A DNA stretch of 64,000 nt, taken from positions 57,981,471 to 58,045,470 of the forward strand of contig CM055901.1 in the NCBI GenBank assembly GCA_029582155.1, in the 5' to 3' direction. The position numbers and the translations under genes were made by a program. Position 1 is the stretch's first letter. Every line of letters starts with the position of its first letter. Shown here piece by piece: positions 35,867 to 45,462 of this stretch. The notes under the pieces were generated by a model that was not told where the DNA came from, did no database searches, and saw only the letters and a list, made by a program, of their open reading frames with translations. The DNA is from Panopea generosa (lineage: Eukaryota; Mollusca; Bivalvia; Adapedonta; Hiatellidae).

Positions 35867-37479
35867 CGTTCGTATTCTTATTTGGTGTTACCGTGCATGG
35901 AACTGAGTGAAAAAAAAATAAAATCACGTGCCATGTAGCGTTCCCGTTTTTTTTTCATTAATTGAACTTGACGTTAGTAGTATTAATTAATAGCACGTGC
36001 AAAGTGCGCTGCAAGTTTCGTATTTAGATGTAATGAAAATGCCGTCAAAACCGCAGCAATGCTGGAATAATATACGTAGTGGACAATAAATGAATGTTGA
36101 ACTATACGTGTACTAGAAGTTTCGTTCTTATATTCAAACCGGACATTATGACGGAATATATCTGGATCTTAATGTTACAGACGATTGGTATTTCTTTAGG
36201 TAAGTTTATAAAGGTTATTTTTCTAAGAAAACATATTTATATACATGTCAGATACTGTTGTTTGGAGTTGCTGTCAATGTTACATTCATGTATATGAATG
36301 CTACACATCCAGTTGTACAAATGTGGCCTTTTGTGTGTGTTGGCGTGTATTTGTATATTGTCTAGCCGATGATGCTCCAGGAAAACGATAAACAATGTTT
36401 TTTACCTTGTCAATGAAAAGGTACATAACTTCTTCCTACGTTGTTTTTTTTTTTTGTGATATTTATGTTTGTTTTGTTTTTTTTCAAAACTCAAAATACA
36501 CGATCCCCCCCCGTCCCCCACCCCATCTGTTTTCCATTTAGGCTGTTAACGTTAGTAGAACACGTACTAAACAACATCATTACCAACAACAAACACAATT
36601 ACCTTTATTTTGTCATGGTCATATTGTCGTTCAACAAGCATCATGCAATGTATTTGACGTCATTAAATGTAACTACAACATGATGAATTCAGCAATCTTA
36701 CGTCACCATTCAGACATAGCGTTATACATATTTTAACATTGTGGCATGTATACATATTTTAACATTGTGGCATGTATACACAGACACACATGTCTTATTT
36801 CTTTCAAATCTGAAACGTGATCTGTATAATATGTAAAGCAACAGACATCCGTGTAACGGAAGCCCTAATCGTATTTATTTTGAAACTTTCTCATCAACAC
36901 CCCATTGCTACAGCAGATAGGATATCTAAATAGTCTGACAGATATGCTGAAAGTTGAGATAGCTTCGTCTGCTAAGTTCAGGTTCTTTTGTATATGAAGC
37001 AGACGAGTCCCGCATCTAATCTATTGTTGTAGAAAATAGAATAAACACGCATAAAGCTTCAAGATGAATTTAAATCTCATCGTGCCATGCTACTGGTTGG
37101 TCGTGAGGGTACCTGGGTATTGTCTTAACGGTGGGGTGGCATGTTATACCGCTTAATCACGTGGACTCACTGTGCTGTGGCCGTTACTACATGGGCAATG
37201 CATGTCTAATTGTAGCAGTTATATATACATGTGTATAACCATTACATTAAATTTGCTGACAATAATCTGAGTTAAAAAGTACTTTTGATTAATGACAACT
37301 TTTAAGACCAATGCATCACTTTATTAATGATGATAACCATTCTGATAAGACTAATTGAGGATTCAGGGAGAGCAACACAAAACAGTGGATTAATTATTAT
37401 TGAAAGAGATAAGAAAAATCGCACAAATCTTATTACCGAAATGCATCTGTTTTCTGACTTTTTATTGATATATTGGTAT
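35867..37479. other. Non-coding sequence around a candidate first exon
   Basis: Contains T-rich and C-rich runs near 36445-36520 and a 26-bp direct repeat at about 36727-36778 (TACATATTTTAACATTGTGG). Apart from the small candidate exon at 36148 no gene is seen. Confidence 0.45.
36148..36199 (+). CDS. Candidate signal-peptide first exon, gene unidentified
   Basis: ATG at 36148 opens 17 codons (MTEYIWILMLQTIGISL) plus one base, ending at a consensus donor GTAAGTTT from 36200. A short hydrophobic N-terminus followed by a phase-1 intron is the usual layout for secreted or membrane proteins built from extracellular modules. No downstream exon with a matching phase-1 start was recognised, so this rests on the exon alone and could be chance. 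Confidence 0.3.
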
Positions 37480-37695
37480 CCATTTCGGCATACAGTGCCG
37501 TACACAGTGGTGTTAGACGCTGTCTCACGATCACTTACCTCTCACCGTTAAGGTTCGAGTCCCGCTCGCTCCAAAAACTTTATGTGAGAAAGTTTGTAAG
37601 TTACTTGCTGCAGGGCGATGGTTTAACCTAACCAATAAAAAACTGGATATGTCCTATATAATTTAAAATGTGTCGAAAATGATGTTAAGTTCTAT
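37480..37695 (+). mobile_element. tRNA-derived SINE, family I
   Basis: Head AGACGCTGTCTCACGATCAC and TTACCTCTCACCGTTAAGG, then a near-perfect B-box (GGTTCGAGTCC) and CGCTCGCTCCAAA. The body has TTACTTGCTGCAGGGCGATG and AACTGGATATGTCC, with an AATAAAA-like end. It is the best-preserved plus-strand copy, and its head is the one that matches the 61-bp satellite monomer at 39124-41269. Confidence 0.87.
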
Positions 37696-37979
37696 TAATA
37701 AAACAGAAAGAAAAAAGGAAACCGATGTACTCTTGAAAAAAAAGAAACGAAAGACATCACATTTTACATAATCGTGGTCATTTAAATATTGCAATTATTA
37801 TATAAGTTGACTCCATTTAGTTTTCAACCGTCTTTATCGGTGTTATAGAAAGAATTCGAAGAAAATATCATCTTGTAATTGTTAAGAATTTTTATTCATA
37901 ATTTCTAAACTGATAACTTAGTTCAACATGAAGTTTCGGATTATACTATTTTGATATTAATAGTGCGTCGTATAAAACA

Positions 37980-38065
37980 ACACTCAGTACCGGTTCTACC
38001 CAGGAAAAGTGATTCATATAAACTCTGAGCTATCATCGAAATCGAGCTAAAATAAAGTACTAGTA
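37980..38065 (+). mobile_element. SINE family II tail fragment
   Basis: CAGTACCGGTTCTACCCAGG is followed by ATCGAGCTAAAATAAAG. The same plan occurs in a longer copy at 50985-51135. Confidence 0.6.
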
Positions 38066-39123
38066 GTATAAACCAAATGGTTATTCGTTCATAGATGTAA
38101 ATATTGATTTGGCGTGTGAAATTTGAATTTTATTTTAATCTTGCCGTGTATCCCTGTAAAACACGTCATTTTCAAGTCCAGCGCGCAATGTTTTTCTCTT
38201 GGGACGGTGCACTGATTCTTTTTTTTTTTTTTTTTTTTGCTTTATAATGGCAAAATATCGCTTTTGAATTAAATTTGGATACTACGAGAGGAGTTGACAC
38301 TCACATCAGGCTCGCCCGTGGAGTAATAATAGCATGTTTCCAAAGTCACATTAAACGCCTTTATTGAGTCTAACATGGCCATAAATTCACACTTCCTCTC
38401 CGTTCAGTAGTTATAGCGATTTTTCTTTTGTAAACGGCCTGTAAAGTCCCCCAAAACGAAATCAATTATTTGCCGATTAAATGTTTTATTCACATGCTAG
38501 AAGAAGCCGTTTGAAGTCATTGTATTCTTTTTATGGTAATAACTGATTAATTCAACTGTTTATGGAATGAAGAAATATTTCAGCAATTAAATACACGGAA
38601 GTCGTGTTACCTTAGTATTATGTATACTTGCTTTGTTTGTTGCTATATGCGGATTGCATCTTATACTCTTTGTTAAAAAAAACGCCATAAAACTGGAATA
38701 TAATTAATGTAGCATTGACGATATTTGATTTGTCAATTAATTATGCAAATGCAATCTGTACCAATCTAACTTACGCCCGTATTTATATCTTATTTGGTCG
38801 ACTGTAAATAATTTTGACACGTTAAAAGTATAAATAATGAAACAAATGCGCAAAACCTTCTTTTAAAATATTGCATAAATAGTAAGAATTTCCAGTGCTT
38901 TATATATTTAGGAAATCTGGAGCAGTTACAAGTTTGATATTTGTATTTCTGCTTTCGATATTAAAATGTAACTATTCAACATCAGAAACTGAGGAAGTCA
39001 GTGTTACGGTTAGATAAAATCAGTCTGCCAGAATTTAATCTACCAAAGTGATATAAAACATATCGTAATTTATATCAGTATAACAGTATTCAACAGATTT
39101 TCACCAGGGCACAAAAAGGTTAA
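38066..39123. other. Non-coding sequence
   Basis: Contains a poly(T) run of about 20 at 38218-38238, possibly the tail of a minus-strand retroposon that is otherwise unrecognisable. No gene was identified. Confidence 0.45.
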
Positions 39124-41269
39124 CATGCCCAACATGGCCTAGTGGTTAGAGGGGCTGTCTCATAAACACTTTGAAGGTTTGGATTCAGCCCAACAAAGCC
39201 TTGTGGTTAGAGGCGCTGTCTCCTGATAACTTTGAAGGTTTGTGCCCTGCCCAACATAGCCTAGTTGTTAGATGATCACTTTGAAGGTTTGGACCCAGCT
39301 CAACATGGTTTTGTGGTTATTTGAAGGTTTGGACCCAGCTCAACATGGTCTTGTGGTTAGAGACGCTGTCTCATGATCACTTTGAAGGTTTGAACCCTGC
39401 CCAACATAGCCTAGTTGTAGAGACGCTATCTCATGATCACTTTGAAGGTTTGGACCCTGCCCAACATGGCCTAGTTGTAGAGACGCTATCTCATGATCAC
39501 TTTGAAGGTTTGGACCCTGCCCAACATGGCCTAGTTGTAGAGACGCTATCTCATGATCACTTTGAAGGTTTGGACCCAGCCCAACATGGCCTTGTGGTTA
39601 GAGGCGCTGTATCATGATCACTTTGAAGGTTTGGACCCTGCCCAACATGGCCTAGTTGTGAGAGGCGCTGTCTCATGATCACTTTGAAGGTTTGGACCCA
39701 GCCCAACATAGCCTAGTTGTTAGAGACGCTGTCTCATGATCACTTTGAAGGTTTGGACCCAGCCCAACATAGCCTAGTTGTTAGAGACGCTGTCTCATGA
39801 TCACTTTGAAGGTTTGGACCCTGCCCAATATAGCCTAGTTGTTAGAGGCGCTGTCTCATGATCACTTTGAAGGTTTGGACCCTGCCCAACATGGCCTAGT
39901 TGTTAGAGACGCTGACTCATGATCACTTTGAAGGTTTGGACCCTGCCCAACATAGCCTAGTTGTTAGAGGCGCTGTCTCATGATCACTTTGAAGGTTTGG
40001 ACCCAGCCCAACATAGCCTAGTTGTTAGAGACGCTGTCTCATGATCACTTTGAAGGTTTGGACCCTGCCCAATATAGCCTAGTTGTTAGAGGCGCTGTCT
40101 CATGATCACTTTGAAGGTTTGGACCCTGCCCAACATGGCCTAGTTGTTAGAGACGCTGACTCATGATCACTTTGAAGGTTTGGACCCAGCTCAACATGGT
40201 TTTGTGGTTATTTGAAGGTTTGGACCCAGCTCAACATGGTCTTGTGGTTAGAGACGCTGTCTCATGATCACTTTGAAGGTTTGGACCCTGCCCAACATAG
40301 CCTAGTTGTTAGAGACGCTGTCTCATGATCACTTTGAAGGTTTGGACCCAGCCCAATATAGCCTAGTAGTTAGAGACGCTGTCTCATGATCACTTTGAAG
40401 GTTTGGACCCTGCCCAACATAGCCTAGTTGTTAGAGACGCTGTCTCATGATCACTTTGAAGGTTTGGACCCTGCCCAACATGGCCTAGTTGTAGAGACGC
40501 TATCTCATGATCACTTTGAAGGTTTGGACCCAGCCCAACATGGCCTTGTGGTTAGAGGCGCTGTATCATGATCACTTTGAAGGTTTGGACCCTGCCCAAC
40601 ATGGCCTAGTTGTGAGAGGCGCTGTCACATGATCACTTTGAAGGTTTGGACCCAGTCCAACAAGGTCTAGTTGTAGAGACGCTATCTCATGATCACTTTG
40701 AAGGTTTGGACCCAGCCCAACATGGCCTTGTGGTTAGAGGCCCTGTATCATGATCACTTTGAAGGTTTGGACCCTGCCCAACATGGCCTAGTTGTTAGAG
40801 ACGCTGTCTCATGATCACTTTGAAGGTTTGGACCCAGCTCAACATGGTTTTGTGTTATTTGAAGGTTTGGACCCAACTCAACATGGTCTTGTGGTTAGAG
40901 ACGCTGTCTCATGATCACTTTGAAGGTTTGGACCCTGCCCAACATGGCCTAGTTGTAGAGACGCTATCTCATGATCACTTTGAAGGTTTGGACCCAGCCC
41001 AACATGGCCTTGTGGTTAGAGGCGCTGTATCATGATCACTTTGAAGGTTTGGACCCTGCCCAACATGGCCTAGTTGTGAGAGGCGCTGTCACATGATCAC
41101 TTTGAAGGTTTGGACCCTGCCCAACATGGCCTTGTGGTTAGAGGTGCTGTCTCATGATCACTTTGAAGGTTTAGACCCAGCACAGCAAGGACTAGTTGTT
41201 AGAGGCGCTGTCACATGATCACTTTGAAGGTTTGGACCCAGCCCAGCAAGGCCTAGTTGTTAGAGGCGC
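39124..41269 (+). repeat. 61-bp minisatellite with a tRNA/SINE-head-like monomer
   Basis: About 35 copies of a 61-bp unit: ACATAGCCTAGTTGTTAGAG, ACGCTGTCTCATGATCACTT, TGAAGGTTTGGACCCAGCCC. Each unit contains TGGCCTAGTGG or TAGCCTAGTTG, matching the Pol III A-box consensus TRGYNNANNNG, and about 30 bases later GGTTTGGACCC, 9 of 11 to the B-box GGTTCGANNCC. CGCTGTCTCAxGATCACTT also matches the family I SINE head at 37515. Shortened units recur at about 39310, 40200 and 40850. The array is cut by the assembly gap. Confidence 0.95.
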
Positions 41270-41769
41270 NNNNNNNNNNNNNNNNNNNNNNNNNNNNNNN
41301 NNNNNNNNNNNNNNNNNNNNNNNNNNNNNNNNNNNNNNNNNNNNNNNNNNNNNNNNNNNNNNNNNNNNNNNNNNNNNNNNNNNNNNNNNNNNNNNNNNNN
41401 NNNNNNNNNNNNNNNNNNNNNNNNNNNNNNNNNNNNNNNNNNNNNNNNNNNNNNNNNNNNNNNNNNNNNNNNNNNNNNNNNNNNNNNNNNNNNNNNNNNN
41501 NNNNNNNNNNNNNNNNNNNNNNNNNNNNNNNNNNNNNNNNNNNNNNNNNNNNNNNNNNNNNNNNNNNNNNNNNNNNNNNNNNNNNNNNNNNNNNNNNNNN
41601 NNNNNNNNNNNNNNNNNNNNNNNNNNNNNNNNNNNNNNNNNNNNNNNNNNNNNNNNNNNNNNNNNNNNNNNNNNNNNNNNNNNNNNNNNNNNNNNNNNNN
41701 NNNNNNNNNNNNNNNNNNNNNNNNNNNNNNNNNNNNNNNNNNNNNNNNNNNNNNNNNNNNNNNNNNNNN
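41270..41769. other. Assembly gap, 500 N
   Basis: Exactly 500 N. The round length indicates a placeholder of unknown true size. It lies at the right edge of the 61-bp array, so the array length is probably underestimated. Confidence 0.99.
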
Positions 41770-43019
41770 CTGTATGTACATTAAAACGAACACTCATATC
41801 TGAAATCAGAAACAAACAAACAAATAAATCATGTCTTATTTTTAGATTACATTATCTGCCTATTGAAGAAGCAACAATATCTACTGTCCAAAAGTATTGG
41901 TTTCATATTGCCCTCTGTGGTTTGGAAGAAAATGAAATTCACAATGCAATTAGCTAAGAACAAGAATGAGCTGTAAGAATCAGTGTAGCCGGAGGGGAGT
42001 TTGTCGCGTTGTGACGATGAAGGGATAATTCGTAATTTAGTGCGACTGGAACCACTTTTGATTACAGTGAAAGACAGTTTAAGTCGTAACCGGTCGCGAT
42101 TTCTGCAATGAAAATGAAAAGATGAAATGAAATAGCCCAATTTAAAGGCGCTTGCATGATTAGATTTACAGAGGGCGAGGGATCACGTGACATAATTGAC
42201 ATAACATGGGCTTAATTTTGAAATAATAATTGAAGCGCCGTTATCTATTGACATTGAAACGTCGTTGTTTAACTTTAGGGCATAAAAAACAAAATCTGCT
42301 TTTTATGATTAATTCAATCATGCTGAAAAGGTTTCCAGAATCGAAGGAATAAAGGTTTTTTCATTTCTATTTTTCATCTGAAAAATGTCAACATAATTAT
42401 CTGACTTGAAGTAAGCATTTCTTGATTTGCAAACCAGTTTTGCTTTGTTTAGCTGTTAATCGCCATGGTAGCTATCTAATATACAGTAAGTAAGATGCTC
42501 TGGATAGTGAGTTATCTTTATCTTGTATTATATTCGTACTTTAAATAACAATATTTAGTTTGGCACATTTGGATTTCCCCGCGGAACTACCGTCTACCAC
42601 CATTATATCTTCTACCACCAATGTCCCCCCAATGAATTCAATGATTGGGCTATTAGAGACAGGACTTAGATAGAGCTTTTCAGGATATAACACAGTTTCA
42701 CTTACACAGAATGTAGAGAAACAAACAAAAATGATGTCGTACCTTATGAGAATTAAGATATATTCATGAAAAAAGAACAACATGGGACATAAATGCTCGG
42801 TTTTGCGTTTGACATATTTAAATATTGAGATATTCGTTTGTGTTCACATTGAGTTACGATCCTAATCGTATAAATGTCTAATAAAATGGAAGGTTACTTG
42901 TTTCTCAAAAATGTGTAACCCTACACCACAAATGTTCGTCCCAGTATTTAGCTTTAAATAATTTGATAGTAATCCGGTTAGGCTTCCGCACCCCCAAAAA
43001 AAAACAACACAACAGCGCC
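41770..43019. other. Non-coding sequence, unassigned frames
   Basis: A plus-strand frame ending at 41957 and a minus-strand frame at 41847-42140 overlap and match nothing known. A GC-richer piece at 41985-42110 may be a dispersed repeat. A minus-strand frame at 42541-42783 contains FIGGTLVVEDIMVVDG but has no supporting splice sites. Confidence 0.35.
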
Positions 43020-43262
43020 TATAAACCTTCTTACGCTTTAATGGGGTTTAATGCCATTTTAACACATTTAAGGTTATATATGGCATTTTCAGTTTGACTG
43101 GTGGAGGAGGACCTCAGACTGAATCTGAGTAGAACAACCATCCTTCAGCAAGTAACTGTCAAACTTTCCCAATTACAGTTTTTGGAGAGAACTGGACTCG
43201 AACTTAAACGGTGAGAGATAAATGATCTTGAAACGGCACCTTAGACCACTCGACCACGGAAG
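43020..43262 (-). mobile_element. tRNA-derived SINE, family I
   Basis: On the minus strand: head CGTGGTCGAGTGGTCTAAGG, B-box-like TTCGAGTCC, body TTACTTGCTGAAGGATGGTT, then TTAAACCCCATTAAAGCG. It is diverged but complete in plan. It abuts the poly(A)-like end of the LINE at 43270-44400. Confidence 0.82.
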
Positions 43263-43269
43263 ACTGTGA

Positions 43270-44400
43270 TTTTTTTTATTGTTTTTTATTGTTGTTATTT
43301 TTTTTTTTTTCAAAACACATGCATTTTGCAAATATATTCTATATAATACATACAGTTAACTTTTTACATGAATGTATTTTATAAAATAATATTATAATAA
43401 GAAAGAAAAATGAAAAGACATGGAAAGAAGAAGGGAAAACAAACAAGAGTAGTCACGAAAAGAGATTAGGGTACTTTAAACACATTTGAATTAAAGTTCA
43501 GTTGTGATTTTTTTATAAGAAAAATTCAATTTATTCCATTTATATTCATGATACATCACTTTATCTTCGCTATTATTTTTTTCTAAATTTTCATGATATT
43601 TTAAGTATTTTATAAAAGTGTTGAACTTTGGAAGTGTTTGCTCGTACTTGTTTTTGAAAATAAAATATTTTCCATAAAATAAGTATGGACTAGCCTTGGC
43701 GAGTCTGGATGAGCCTGGGCGAGTTGATCATTTTTGGGTGATAGAAAGGTGTTCTGAAACCCATATATCGTATACTACTAATATAAGTTTAATAAACTAG
43801 AATAACTGCTCTGGTCAAGATTCCCAAAAGAAATCGTAGAATAGTCCAAATTTATATCAATAAGTTTTTCATTTAGATATACGTCAAGCTCTGTCCAAAA
43901 AACTCTCGAAATGTGACACTCCCCCCAAAAAATGTGTTTGTTTCTTTCGACTTGCATATTGCAAAAATCACATAAACTTGTAAATACTTATATATTAATA
44001 GTACATGTATATAAAAATTCTTATTAGGTAATATTGTCAGTATGTCTTTTGTACTGGAATGCTCATAATTTTGTATTTATTAAACATTGAAAGGGAACAG
44101 TACTTTTTCAATTTAGATTTGCTTTTTTTTGTTCCCATTTAATATGTGGTTTAATAGTTAGGTCGCCTTGAATATACTTTAACTTTTTATTACATTGAGA
44201 TTTATTTGAACATTTCATATTTATAATTTGTTCCTTAAGTTATTTTGTGTATTATTGTTTGGTATATTCTCATATTAAATATTAGACTTCCATTAATGGG
44301 ATATACTTCGGACAAGAGTATAATATTAAAGAAAATCTGAATTATTTAATTTGTGTACAATTTGCCTCGAATTAAAATAGAAAGCAAATATTAAAATACT
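43270..44400 (-). pseudogene. L1/Tx1-like LINE, C-terminal end and 3' UTR
   Basis: Read on the minus strand. Within about 43780-43973 is CDFCNMQVERNKHIFWGEC, the C-x-x-C...H...C knuckle at the end of L1/Tx1-group ORF2, followed by FWTELDVYL. After an interruption of about 115 bp the frame resumes with GKYFIFKNKYEQTLPKF, then FIKYLKYHENLEKN, and ends KKITTEL with a stop at 43491. A 3' UTR and A-rich tail extend to about 43270. Upstream, ILTILPNKNFYIH and KYIQGDLTIKPHIKW are diverged but fit the preceding region. In-frame stops and the insertion make it inactive. Confidence 0.78.
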
Positions 44401-44944
44401 GCTTGCACAACAAATGTGTCTAGTGGACTTCTACAACTTAAAAGATGGAGTACCAATACGTTTTCTCGCTTTACAATAGAGTGTCTCGTAGTGATAGTCG
44501 AATCATATCCACGTTTTTGCATCTGATACGTTGTTTACCAAATATAAAAGGTACATCTCAACACGTTCATACCGACATATGATGACTTGGTAATCTAATC
44601 ATATATTATTAACTAGTCATAATATTGGTTAAAATATATTCCTTGTTGGGATTTGCCAGAAGTATTTTGTTTTTAACGTTTTCGACGTCATGATGTAACA
44701 TGTCGAGTACAAGAGGTCTAAATTCTGCTGTTCCATTTACCATTATTAACTTGAGTATATAATGCTACATTATTTACCGGTATATCAGCGCAAGACAAAT
44801 GAGAAATGTGATATGATTTGCTTATACGAGTGCATTGAAAATATAGATATAAGAGAATGAAAGTCGTTGAACATTCATATAATATGAACTGACATGACAC
44901 GAGCAAAATTTAAGTAAATCCGAAATTTATATTTACTTGGCATC

Positions 44945-45105
44945 TATATGTTGTCGTACTTTCTCAGCAAATAAAATCTCTCATAATGTGGTTTTCAAAA
45001 TAAAACATTCCATTTTACACAGAATGTCATGACCGTCAGTAGATGTTGACCTACTCTCTCAGCCAATGAAATATCTCCAGGAATGAGAAAGTATATCAAC
45101 ATCTA
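44945..45105. mobile_element. Foldback repeat, copy A
   Basis: TAGATGTTGACCTACTCTCTC (45040-45060) is inverted at 45085-45105 with 18 of 21 matches. A related arm, TATATGTTGTCGTACTTTCT, lies at 44945. Each arm is followed by CAGC(A/C)AATRAAAT. A second copy with the same parts is at 51765-51861. This looks like a small foldback or MITE-like element without coding capacity. Confidence 0.55.
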
Positions 45106-45158
45106 AGCTGATTAGAAGTTACATGGAAAAGCATTCCATATATATATTCTAACCTTTA

Positions 45159-45231
45159 TATGATACAGGTAAGGTCATGTCTCATGAACATTCACACTAT
45201 ACATACGGTGAATGACCTTACCTGTGTCATA
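45159..45231. repeat. Long hairpin with 20-bp arms
   Basis: TATGATACAGGTAAGGTCAT (45159-45178) is inverted at 45212-45231 with 19 of 20 matches. The spacer also contains CATTCAC (45189-45195) and GTGAATG (45208-45214), which can extend an inner stem. Confidence 0.85.
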
Positions 45232-45462
45232 AGACACATAGTAAATTAGAATTGATAGAAGATAGCTCTTCAATTTTTTAGGCTGAGAAGGTTAAGGATA
45301 GATTCATATTGAATATCAATAGACGAAACATGAACATTAAATTGACCTCGATTTTGATTCAGACATTGTGTCTGAAAATACTATCTTGATTACGACATAA
45401 TGACTTCTCAATTTAAAGCATAGACTGACAGATGACCTTTAAATAGATTTCTTCGTCTTCCT

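Larger units (their letters stand above)
44401..45462. other. Non-coding sequence with foldback structures
   Basis: No gene was recognised. The main features are the foldback repeat at 44945-45105 and the long hairpin at 45159-45231, listed separately. A 62-codon minus-strand frame at 44718-44906 is unassigned. Confidence 0.45.

Noticed and set aside
41196-41957. Long open frames across 41196-41957
   Set aside because: They are open only because they cross the 500-N gap; the real sequence on each side is satellite or unassigned DNA.
42541-42783. An 80-codon minus-strand frame with FIGGTLVVEDIMVVDG
   Set aside because: No family recognised, no good acceptor or donor, and partial low complexity; not listed as a gene.
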